The notes under the pieces were generated by a model. The model was not told the origin of the DNA and searched no databases. It was given only the letters and a program-made list of their open reading frames with translations. This document shows positions 56,515-64,000 of a stretch of 64,000 bases of DNA, piece by piece; position 1 is the stretch's first letter; each line of letters opens with the position of its first letter. The position numbers and the translations under genes are program-made. Location of the stretch: contig NZ_CP035310.1 of the NCBI RefSeq assembly GCF_004114695.1, forward strand, positions 868,001 through 932,000, written 5' to 3'. This DNA comes from Erythrobacter sp. HKB08. GTDB lineage: Bacteria > Pseudomonadota > Alphaproteobacteria > Sphingomonadales > Sphingomonadaceae.

Positions 56515-57405
56515 ATGAGTCGCAATCCTTTCTTCCGATCGTTGCTCGCCGCCTTCACGGTGCTGACGGGCGCCGCCTCAACCGCAGCCTGTGCGCAGGA
56601 CAGCTCCGCCCACCCGGCTGTTGAGGAATTCGTCGAATGGCAGGCAGCGAACGAACTGCCCGCAGCCTTCATCGAAACGACCGGTCCGGCGCCGGAGACC
56701 CGCGGCGGGAACAGGATCGGCGGGCAGGTCTGGCTGCCCGAGGGCACCGAGTGGCCGGTTGCGAGAGACGGCAAGCCGATGACCTTCCTTGCGCAGATCG
56801 ACTTCGCCGAACTCCCGCCTCTGCCCGACTACCCGGCCAGCGGCGTGCTGCAGTTCTTCATCGGGCGCGACGACCTCTACGGCGCGAATTTCGAGCAGCC
56901 GGAAATGGGCGATTTCAAGGTGCTGTGGCATGAGAATTTCACTGCGGAAGGTCGTTACGAAACCGGGCCGCAGTCGCAGCAAGGCAAGTACGACGACTTT
57001 TCACCGCTCTACGAGGCCGCTTCGAGGCGCGGCGTAGGCTTCAAGGCCGTTGCCGCCCCGCACCGTCCGTCGATCGACAGCTGGCTGACCGAACGCGACA
57101 AGGATCGCTTGCCCGCGTCGGACGACAGCGCGGCATGGGATGCGATCTACGAGCATGAAAACGCACAGGCCGGGCCAACCGACTTTGGTGTGTCGCACAT
57201 TGGCGGGCATCCGGAGTTCACCCAGTCGGACTGGCGCGCGAACGCACCCTACCAAGACGTCGACCGCGTATTGCTGAACCTGTGGAGCATGGACGAGGCC
57301 GGCCTGATGTGGGGCGACAGCGGGCAGGGGCAGTTCACCATCCGGCGCGAAGACCTGCTGAAACGCGATTTCAGCAAGGTGTTCTACCAGTGGGACTGCT
57401 ACTGA
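56515..57405 (+). CDS. DUF1963 (YwqG-like) exported protein
   Basis: The 296-aa protein has a signal peptide with a lipobox-like STAAC near residues 22-26, so it may be a lipoprotein. The DUF1963 pattern follows: NRIGGQVWLPEG, PMTFLAQIDFAELP, GVLQFFIGRDD, and ISHIGGxP-type VSHIGGHPEFTQ near 224. Role unknown. Confidence 0.82.
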   Translation: MSRNPFFRSLLAAFTVLTGAASTAACAQDSSAHPAVEEFVEWQAANELPAAFIETTGPAPETRGGNRIGGQVWLPEGTEWPVARDGKPMTFLAQIDFAELPPLPDYPASGVLQFFIGRDDLYGANFEQPEMGDFKVLWHENFTAEGRYETGPQSQQGKYDDFSPLYEAASRRGVGFKAVAAPHRPSIDSWLTERDKDRLPASDDSAAWDAIYEHENAQAGPTDFGVSHIGGHPEFTQSDWRANAPYQDVDRVLLNLWSMDEAGLMWGDSGQGQFTIRREDLLKRDFSKVFYQWDCY

Positions 57406-57488
57406 CCGGCGAAGCGGCCGCCAGCCATGCTTGGCTCTCCCTCGCTGCTGGGCTACTCCTGCGCTGAGGCGAGGGAAGGGAGAGTTCC

Positions 57489-58139
57489 ATGCCGCGACTG
57501 AAACAGGCCGGGCGCGAGGCGGGTAATCCCTATGCCGACCGGATTTTCGACCTTCTGTTCGGCGACCGCGATCCGATTGCCGAACCGGGCACGGCAACGG
57601 GGACGCCGGGCAATTGGTGGACGGTGTTCAACATCGTCCCCGATGCGTTTCGCCATACGACCGAAGGCTTCCAGTTCTACCGCTCGCCCGAGCGAAAGCT
57701 CGACCCAAGGCTGCGCGAGCTGGGGCAGACCCGGGCCGGGTTTTCGGTCGGTTCGCAATTCGTCTTCTCCCAGCACTGCAAGGCCAGCCGCGATGCCGGG
57801 CTGAGCGAGGAGCAGGTGAGCGCCATTCCGCATTGGGCCGTGGCCGATTGCTTCAGCCCCATCGAGCGCGCGGTCCTCGCCTACACCGATGCGCTGGTGC
57901 TGCAACACGGACGGGTGCCGGACGGCGTATTCGCGGTGCTGCAAGAGCATTTGTCGGACGAGGAAATCCTCGAGCTCACCTACATCACGGCGACTTACAT
58001 GATGCATGCCGTGATGACCCGCGCGCTGCGCCTGGAATACGACGATGTAGACGAGCGGGTGGTCGAAGTGCCTGCCCCGACGGACGGCGGCTCGGGCGAT
58101 GTCATGAGCATGGTCGACAGGAAGGACGACGAACGATGA
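57489..58139 (+). CDS. Carboxymuconolactone decarboxylase-like protein
   Basis: The 216-aa protein has an AhpD/CMD-type core: RELGQTRAGFSVGSQFVFSQ and CKASRDAGLSEEQVSAI near residues 98-113, followed by AVLAYTDALV. A single cysteine stands where the CxxC of AhpD would be, so it is of the CMD rather than the peroxidase type. Its TGA overlaps the next ATG by four bases. Confidence 0.82.
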   Translation: MPRLKQAGREAGNPYADRIFDLLFGDRDPIAEPGTATGTPGNWWTVFNIVPDAFRHTTEGFQFYRSPERKLDPRLRELGQTRAGFSVGSQFVFSQHCKASRDAGLSEEQVSAIPHWAVADCFSPIERAVLAYTDALVLQHGRVPDGVFAVLQEHLSDEEILELTYITATYMMHAVMTRALRLEYDDVDERVVEVPAPTDGGSGDVMSMVDRKDDER

Positions 58140-58666
58140 GCTATCACCATCTCGCTCTTGCCGCGAAGGACATGAAGGCGACCCACGAATTCTACGAAGG
58201 CGTGATGGGGTTCGAACTGGTCAAGGTGGAAGTCGCCCCGGTGATCACCGGCGGATGGGGCAAGCATTTCTTCTACCGGATCGACGGTGACGACAGCCGC
58301 TTCATCGCCTTCTGGGAACTGCGCGACACGCCGAATTCCGAGGACTACATCTTCGACCTGAACAAGGCCGCCAACCTGCCGCCGATGACCAACCACTACT
58401 CGTTCGCGGTCGATAGCGACGAGGAACTGGCGCAGTGGCGCGAGCGCTGGCGCGAAGCAGGTCTCAAGGTGTTCGAGATCGACCACAACTGGTGCAAGTC
58501 GATCTACACCACCGACCCGAGCGGCAATGCGGTCGAGTTCTGCCTGACCACGGGAGAATTCACTCCGGCCGACAGGGAACGCGCGCTGGCGGCGCTGGAC
58601 GAGACCGAATTCAATCCCTCCCCGGCGCCTGCCTATATGAAAATGTGGGAGCCGGTGGACGCCTAG
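58136..58666 (+). CDS. VOC-family protein coupled to CMD-like gene
   Basis: The 176-aa protein begins YHHLALAAKDMKATHEFYEG, with a second VOC half near 80-140 ending TDPSGNAVEFCLTTGEF. His and Glu at the expected metal positions are visible. Translational coupling to the CMD-like gene suggests a shared ring-cleavage or degradation role; the substrate is not known. Confidence 0.85.
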   Translation: MSYHHLALAAKDMKATHEFYEGVMGFELVKVEVAPVITGGWGKHFFYRIDGDDSRFIAFWELRDTPNSEDYIFDLNKAANLPPMTNHYSFAVDSDEELAQWRERWREAGLKVFEIDHNWCKSIYTTDPSGNAVEFCLTTGEFTPADRERALAALDETEFNPSPAPAYMKMWEPVDA

Positions 58667-58698
58667 CCTTCAGGCCGGGGCGCCCGTTTGGCCCGGCC

Positions 58699-60126
58699 TC
58701 ATCCCTCGTGGACGGTCTTGGGCACCATGCAGGCCATGACGCCTTCCGGGCCGTCCTCGCTGCCGTGGCCCGACCATTTCACCCCGCCGAAGGGCGCATC
58801 GACGGCCGACACGCTGCCGGTGTTGAGCGCGAGCATGCCTGCCTCGATCTCGGCCGCGAGGCGGCGGCGGCGCGCCGGGTCGCTCGTCCAGGCATGGGCG
58901 GCAAGGCCATAGGGCAGGCGGTTCGCTTCCTCGATCATCGCATCCTCGCCGCTCATCGGGTTGAGGATCGCGACCGGGCCGAACGGTTCCTCGTTCATGA
59001 TCTCGGCATCGAGCGGCACTTCCGACAGGACGGTCGGCTGGTGGAAATAGCCCTGGTTGCCGATCCGCTCGCCGCCGGTGAGCAGTTTCGCGCCCCTGTC
59101 CTTCGCATTGGCGATCTTCGACTGGATGCCGTCGACGCCGCGCGCATTGGCCATCGGACCCATCTGCACGCCGTCCTCGAAGCCGTTGCCGACCTTCACC
59201 GCCTCGGCCCGTTCGACGAAACCGTCGCGGAATTTCTCGAACACGTCTTCCTGGATCAGGAAGCGCGTCGGGCTGACGCAGACCTGGCCTGCGTTGCGAT
59301 ATTTGTTCGCGGCCATCGTGTTGAGCGCCTTCTCGACATCGGCATCGTCGAACACCAGCACCGGGCCATGGCCGCCGAGCTCCATGGTCGTGACCTTGAG
59401 GTCTTCCGCCGCGAGCTTGGACAGGTGCTTGCCGACTGCGGTCGAGCCGGTGAATGTCACCTTGCGGATGATGGGCGAGCCGAGCAGGTGGCGGCTGACC
59501 TCGTCCGGCACACCGAAGACGCATTGGACCGCATCGCCGGGCACGCCCGCATCGAGCATGGCCTGAACCAGCGCGATGCCCGCAGCCGGGGTCTCCTCGC
59601 TCGGCTTGACGATGACCGAGCAACCCGCGGCAAGCGCGCCGCCGATCTTGCGCATGACATTGATTGCCGGGAAGTTCCAGGCGGAAAAGCCTGCGACCGG
59701 ACCGACCGGATGGTACTGGACTTCGACCCGGCTACCCTCGGGCCGGACCAGCGTGCGGCCATAGAGGCGCTTGCACTCTCCCGCGTAGAATTCGAGCAGC
59801 ATCGCGCAGTACATCGTCTCGCCGATTGCTTCCTTGACCGGCTTGCCCTGTTCGAGCGTCAGCAGTTGCCCGATGTCGGACGCGCGCTCGCGGATCAGTT
59901 GGGCGGCCTTGAGCAGGGTCGATGCACGCTCGTCCGCCGACTTGCGGCGCCAGGTGTCGAAGCCCGATTTCGCATTGGCGAGCGCATCGTCGAGGTCGCT
60001 TGCCGTTGCCTTGGGAAGCTGGCCGATCACCTCCTCGGTAGCCGGGTCGACCACTTCGATCGTCTCGCGTCCCTCGGTGATCTTTTCCCCGCCGATGAGC
60101 AGGTTGAGCGTCGTGTAATTGGCCAT
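58699..60126 (-). CDS. Succinate-semialdehyde dehydrogenase-like aldehyde dehydrogenase
   Basis: The 475-aa enzyme has GPVAGFSAWNFPA near residue 140, GSTAVGKHL near 228, the general base MELGGHGP near 248 and catalytic Cys in NAGQVCVSPTRF near 282. This fits the NAD(P)-dependent SSADH/GabD type. It converges with the VOC gene. Confidence 0.9.
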   Translation of the reverse strand: MANYTTLNLLIGGEKITEGRETIEVVDPATEEVIGQLPKATASDLDDALANAKSGFDTWRRKSADERASTLLKAAQLIRERASDIGQLLTLEQGKPVKEAIGETMYCAMLLEFYAGECKRLYGRTLVRPEGSRVEVQYHPVGPVAGFSAWNFPAINVMRKIGGALAAGCSVIVKPSEETPAAGIALVQAMLDAGVPGDAVQCVFGVPDEVSRHLLGSPIIRKVTFTGSTAVGKHLSKLAAEDLKVTTMELGGHGPVLVFDDADVEKALNTMAANKYRNAGQVCVSPTRFLIQEDVFEKFRDGFVERAEAVKVGNGFEDGVQMGPMANARGVDGIQSKIANAKDRGAKLLTGGERIGNQGYFHQPTVLSEVPLDAEIMNEEPFGPVAILNPMSGEDAMIEEANRLPYGLAAHAWTSDPARRRRLAAEIEAGMLALNTGSVSAVDAPFGGVKWSGHGSEDGPEGVMACMVPKTVHEG

Positions 60127-60186
60127 GCCGGCATTCCCCTGGCTTGATAGTCGATTGTTCAGCTTGTCCCAGCTAGGGGAGTTTGC

Positions 60187-60555
60187 ATGACGTTCAACCC
60201 GCGCCTCGCCTTTTCGCTCTTTCCTGCCCTGCTGCTCGCCCAGTCGCCGCTTGCAGCGCAGGTTCCGCAGCTGAACCTCGAACAGCAGACCGCGCTGAAG
60301 TGTTCCGCTGCTTTCGCGATCGTTGCCGACGGGCAGGCGCGCGGAAATGCCGAGGCACAGGCCTGGCCCGCGATGGCGGATCGCGGGCGCGAATTTTTCG
60401 TCCGCAGCTCGGCGCGCATCATGGACGAAACGGGCATGAACCGTGACCAGATCAGCGCGGCCCTTTCCGCCGAGGCGCAGAAGCTGTGGGACGAGGGCAC
60501 TATCGAGCGCGTCATGCCGGGCTGCCTCATGCTGCTCGACGCTTCCGGTATCTGA
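60187..60555 (+). CDS. Exported hypothetical protein
   Basis: The 122-aa protein has a signal peptide (residues 1-25, ending SPLAA) and a mature helical part with two cysteines (KCSAA and PGCLM) that could form a disulfide. Proteins with this pattern are common in sphingomonads. No role known. Confidence 0.75.
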   Translation: MTFNPRLAFSLFPALLLAQSPLAAQVPQLNLEQQTALKCSAAFAIVADGQARGNAEAQAWPAMADRGREFFVRSSARIMDETGMNRDQISAALSAEAQKLWDEGTIERVMPGCLMLLDASGI

Positions 60556-60631
60556 TTTTCACCGCATCGCGCTGTTTGTCCGCCACAATCTGTGTGGACG
60601 CGCGGGCTGCCATGCTGCATGAGCAAGTTCC

Positions 60632-61303
60632 ATGTGGCGCCTCTACCAATTCCCGCTCTGTCCCTTCAGCCGCAAGGTGCGCCTGCTGCTGAGCGAGAAG
60701 GGCGTCGGCTATGAGCTGTGGCGCGAAAATCCGTGGGACAATCGCGACGAGTTCTGGGCGCTGAACCCGGCAGGCCGCACGCCCGTCCTCCACGATCCCG
60801 AACGCAAGATCACCCTGTGCGACAGCCGGGCGATCTGCGAATATTTCGAAGAGACGGTCGACAAGGCGCCGATGATCAACGGCACCAATTCGAACCGCGC
60901 GGAAATCCGCCGGCTGGTCGCCCTGTTCGACGAGAATTTCTTCGGCGACGTCACCGCCCCGCTGCTGCACGAACGCATGAAGAAGCGCCTGATCCTGCGC
61001 CAGCCGCCGGATTCGCGCGTGCTGCGCGAGGCGATGAAGCTCGCTCACGGCCATCTCGACTACATCGACTGGCTGATCGACAACCGCACCTGGCTGGCCG
61101 GCGCGACCATGAGCCTCGCCGACCTTGCCGCCGCCGCCCAGATTTCGGTCGCCGATTACCTTGGCGGTATCGACTGGTCGGGGCACGAGCAGTCCAAGGG
61201 CTGGTACGCGGTCTTCAAGAGCCGCCCGAGTTTCCGTCCGCTCTTGTCGGAGCGCATGGAGGTCATCCAGCCGCCGAGCCACTACGCGCAGGTCGACGCC
61301 TAG
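60632..61303 (+). CDS. Glutathione S-transferase family protein
   Basis: The 223-aa protein has an N-terminal thioredoxin-like domain (YQFPLCPFSRKVRLLLSEKG), the NPAGRTPVLHD and CDSRAICEYFEE glutathione-binding region, and a helical C-terminus with WLAGATMSLADLAAAAQI. Cytosolic, with unknown substrate. Confidence 0.9.
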   Translation: MWRLYQFPLCPFSRKVRLLLSEKGVGYELWRENPWDNRDEFWALNPAGRTPVLHDPERKITLCDSRAICEYFEETVDKAPMINGTNSNRAEIRRLVALFDENFFGDVTAPLLHERMKKRLILRQPPDSRVLREAMKLAHGHLDYIDWLIDNRTWLAGATMSLADLAAAAQISVADYLGGIDWSGHEQSKGWYAVFKSRPSFRPLLSERMEVIQPPSHYAQVDA

Positions 61304-61363
61304 TCGCGAGGGGCTTTGCGATCAGGGTGGCGGACCCCATATTCCGGTCGAAGGAGATCCCCC

Positions 61364-61768
61364 ATGTCCGATGCGAAATCCGTCACCGACAATGAATGGC
61401 GCGACAAGCTGACCCCCGAGCAGTTCCACATCCTGCGCGAAAAAGGGACCGAGCGCGCGTTCACCGGCAAGTACGACAAGTTCTACGAGGACGGCGAATA
61501 TTACTGCGCCGGCTGCGGCCACAAGCTGTTCGAGAGCGAGGACAAGTACAATTCCGGCTGCGGCTGGCCCGCCTTTACCGCGCCTGCGGAAGGCGACGCG
61601 CTCGAAGAGCATCGCGATACGTCTTTCGGCATGATCCGGACCGAGGTCACCTGCTCGAACTGCGGTGGGCATCTCGGCCACGTGTTTCCCGACGGACCTC
61701 CCGAAGCGGGCGGCCTGCGTTATTGCATCAACAGCGCGGCACTCGATTTCGAAGCGGAGGACAAGTGA
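61364..61768 (+). CDS. msrB: Peptide-methionine (R)-S-oxide reductase
   Basis: The 134-aa protein has zinc-binding CAGCG and CSNCGGHLGHVFPDG and the catalytic RYCINSAALDF near residue 121. The start at 61364 has AAGGAG upstream and matches the family. It repairs oxidised methionine. Confidence 0.94.
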   Translation: MSDAKSVTDNEWRDKLTPEQFHILREKGTERAFTGKYDKFYEDGEYYCAGCGHKLFESEDKYNSGCGWPAFTAPAEGDALEEHRDTSFGMIRTEVTCSNCGGHLGHVFPDGPPEAGGLRYCINSAALDFEAEDK

Positions 61769-61863
61769 GCGAATTGCCGTTCACGCCGGGTTACACTTCG
61801 CCTATGCACCCAAGGGCCTGATCGATGCGCCACGGATTTCGGCGCCAGCTGAATCAAGGGTGG

Positions 61864-64000
61864 ATGGTGAAGAGAGGAAGCCGGCGGAACGCCGCCGCAA
61901 ACCGTAAACCGAAAAAGGTCAAGCAGAAGCCGTCCGGCGTGAAGCTGTGGATGCGCCGCTTCGTCGTATGGGGCGGGACGCTGGCGCTGATCGGCGTGCT
62001 GTTCCTCGGCCTGGCGGTCGGCTTCGCCGCGCAGAGCCTGCCGAGTTTCTCCGAACTGAAGGCGACGCAGAACGCGCAGACCATCGTCGTGCGCGCGCGC
62101 GACGGGACCGAAATCGTCGAACTCGGGCCGAGCTACGGCAAATGGGTCGACGGCGACGAAATCCCGCAGGTGATGAAGGATGCGATGATCTCGGTCGAGG
62201 ATCGCCGCTTCCACTCGCATTTCGGCGTCGATCCGATCGGCCTCGTCCGCGCGGTCTGGGTCGCGGCGACGGGTAACGGGCGCGTCTCGGCTACCTCGAC
62301 GATTTCGCAGCAGCTTGCGCGCAACCTGTTCCTCAACTCCAACCGCACGGTCGACCGCAAGATGCGCGAAGCCGTGCTGGCGATGGCGCTCGAATGGAAG
62401 TTCTCCAAGGACGAGATCCTCGAGCTCTACCTCAACAAGGTCTATTTCGGCGGCGGCGCCTACGGCATCGACAGCGCGAGCCGGAAATTCTTCAGCCACC
62501 CGGCGACCGAGCTTTCGACCGGCGAGGCCGCGATCATCGCAGGCCTGGTGAAAGCGCCGAGCCGCTATTCCCCGACCGCCGACGTGCAGGCCGCAGTCGA
62601 CCGCGCACAGGTCGTCCTGCGCCTGATGAAGGAACAGGGCCGGATCGATCCGGGCGTTTCGGTCGATCCTTCGGCAGTCCAGCTGAAGGAAGAGCGTGGG
62701 CAGAACTCGGTGCGCTATTTCACCGACTGGGCGCTGCCGCAGCTCGACCTGCTGCTGCCCGAAACCTTCGAGCCGATCGAAGTGTGGACCACCATCGACA
62801 TCGGCATGCAGCGCGCGGCCGAAACCGCCATCAGCTCCCACACACCGGGCGGCGCGCAGGGCGCGCTGGTCAGCGTCGATCGCGACGGGGCGATCCTCGC
62901 GATGATCGGCGGGACCGACTACGTCGAAACCAATTACAACCGCGCGACCGACGCCGTGCGCCAGCCGGGTTCGAGCTGGAAGCTGTTCGTCTACATGGCC
63001 GCGCTCGAAGCGGGCTACACGCCGGAATCGAGCGTGCGCGACGTGCCGGTCACCATCGACGGCTGGAGCCCGCGCAACTCGGGCGGCAATTACGCCGGCG
63101 AAATCGACGTGCGCACGGCCTTCGCCTATTCGAAGAACACCGTCGCGGCACAGCTCGGCTACGAAGTCGGCTTCGGCACGGTCGCCAGCATGGCGCGCCG
63201 CTTCGGCATTACCACCCCGGTCTCGACCTATCCCTCAATGGTGCTGGGCACCTCCGAGACGCGCCTGATCGACATGACACGCGCCTTCGCGGCGGTTTCC
63301 GCAGGCGGGCGCTCGGTAGAGCCCTACGGCATCGTCAAGGTCACCACCGCGAGCGGCGAGACCATTTACGAGCACCAGAAGTCGCGCAGTTCGCAGCTGG
63401 TGCCGGAATATGTCGCTGCCGGGATCACCGACCTGCTGCAATCGGCCGTCGCCACCGGTACGGGCCGCGCCGCGCAGATCGGGCGTCCGGTCGCCGGCAA
63501 GACGGGCACGACGAGCTCGAACAAGGACGGCTATTTCGTCGGCTTCTCCTCAGGCATCACCACCGGCGTGTGGATGGGCCGCGACGACAACAAGGCTGTC
63601 GGCGGATTGCAGGGCGGTCGCGCCCCGGCGCAGGCCTTCGCCGCCTACATGCGCTTTGCGGTGAAGGATCGTCCGATCGAGAAGTTCAACACCGACGTGC
63701 AGCTTCCCGAATGGCAACTGGAACCCGACGACGAGTTCTATTTCGGCGATCCGGAAGACTATTACTACATCGACGAGCAGGGGAACCTGATCGAGCCGGG
63801 TGCGCCCTCGACCCCGCGTCCGGGACAGGGAGAAGGTCCATTCCCGATCGAGGGGCAGGACGAGGGCGACGTGATGGATCGTCCGCGCAGCAGGCCCGCG
63901 CAGGGCGGCGGCGAAGGCTCGCAAGCGGCGAGCGACGATTTCCTCGACCGCGCCACCGGGGGCGATCAACCGGCGCCGCCGCGGCCGCCGGTCCGGGTGC
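61864..64000 (+). CDS. Penicillin-binding protein 1A, cut by window end
   Basis: The frame is open to the last base. After a basic N-terminus and a membrane segment (about residues 32-55) comes a family 51 transglycosylase with EDRRFHSHFG near 116 and ATSTISQQLARNLF near 143. The transpeptidase follows with GSSWKLF near 373 (nucleophile Ser), SKNT near 425 and KTGTTSS near 547. The tail is rich in Pro, Gly and acidic residues. I used ATG 61864 (AAGGG upstream); ATG 61825 in frame is an alternative. The C-terminus is missing. Confidence 0.93.
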   Translation, partial: MVKRGSRRNAAANRKPKKVKQKPSGVKLWMRRFVVWGGTLALIGVLFLGLAVGFAAQSLPSFSELKATQNAQTIVVRARDGTEIVELGPSYGKWVDGDEIPQVMKDAMISVEDRRFHSHFGVDPIGLVRAVWVAATGNGRVSATSTISQQLARNLFLNSNRTVDRKMREAVLAMALEWKFSKDEILELYLNKVYFGGGAYGIDSASRKFFSHPATELSTGEAAIIAGLVKAPSRYSPTADVQAAVDRAQVVLRLMKEQGRIDPGVSVDPSAVQLKEERGQNSVRYFTDWALPQLDLLLPETFEPIEVWTTIDIGMQRAAETAISSHTPGGAQGALVSVDRDGAILAMIGGTDYVETNYNRATDAVRQPGSSWKLFVYMAALEAGYTPESSVRDVPVTIDGWSPRNSGGNYAGEIDVRTAFAYSKNTVAAQLGYEVGFGTVASMARRFGITTPVSTYPSMVLGTSETRLIDMTRAFAAVSAGGRSVEPYGIVKVTTASGETIYEHQKSRSSQLVPEYVAAGITDLLQSAVATGTGRAAQIGRPVAGKTGTTSSNKDGYFVGFSSGITTGVWMGRDDNKAVGGLQGGRAPAQAFAAYMRFAVKDRPIEKFNTDVQLPEWQLEPDDEFYFGDPEDYYYIDEQGNLIEPGAPSTPRPGQGEGPFPIEGQDEGDVMDRPRSRPAQGGGEGSQAASDDFLDRATGGDQPAPPRPPVRV

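Noticed and set aside
58435-60147. 570-codon forward frame opposite the aldehyde dehydrogenase
   Set aside because: Aldehyde dehydrogenase motifs are on the reverse strand; the forward frame has no recognisable protein.

Overview
The window is from a high-GC alphaproteobacterium, most likely a sphingomonad of the Erythrobacter/Qipengyuania/Altererythrobacter group. I infer this from the styles of FtsEX, the DUF3426 zinc-finger protein, TyrA/HisC, MetX-MetW and glutathione-dependent formaldehyde oxidation, and from a repeat typical of sphingomonads. No ribosomal RNA gene is present to confirm it. There are two halves: a genomic island (1 to about 34742, left end outside the window) and a resident chromosomal segment (about 34743-64000).

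Island. It reads as visibly less GC-rich than the chromosome. It ends at a tyrosine integrase, two direct repeats and a 20-base copy of a tRNA 3' end. From left to right it holds: a type III restriction-modification pair (mod C-terminus, res); a zinc-ribbon/SH3-like membrane protein; a membrane protein with a HerA/TraD-type ATPase; a replication-relaxation protein that looks frameshifted; a leftward set of TM0106-type nuclease-helicase, McrB and McrC; a WYL regulator divergent from a DUF4258 protein, a SNF2 helicase and an Hsp70/actin-like ATPase; DUF3768, RuvC-like and XRE-type genes; a second HerA/TraD-type ATPase, a small ORF and a large serine recombinase; a HelD-like helicase; and a three-gene cassette between two 134-bp inverted IS-derived arms. 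It looks like a mobile defence island that carries at least two recognisable restriction systems and one candidate undescribed module, the SNF2 helicase plus Hsp70-like ATPase.

Chromosome. Two acyl-CoA dehydrogenase genes come first. They converge on a tightly overlapping leftward type IV secretion operon in the order virB3-virB4-virB6-virB8-virB9-virB10-virB11-virB2. No virB1, virB5, virB7 or virD4 is visible. Next are tRNA-Leu(GAG), a DUF3426 protein, ftsE-ftsX, a YdcF-like gene and a plsC-like acyltransferase. TyrA and HisC (aromatic/histidine synthesis) diverge from metX-metW (methionine). A leftward cluster follows with class III alcohol dehydrogenase, a cupin, a VOC protein, a prolyl-tRNA editing protein and S-formylglutathione hydrolase. 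The rest is housekeeping or stress genes: DUF1963, a carboxymuconolactone decarboxylase-like protein, VOC, succinate-semialdehyde dehydrogenase, GST and MsrB, ending in a PBP1A gene cut by the window end.

All calls come from reading motifs and gene order. No database search was possible, so family names are recognitions and the functional roles of unknown genes are inferences.
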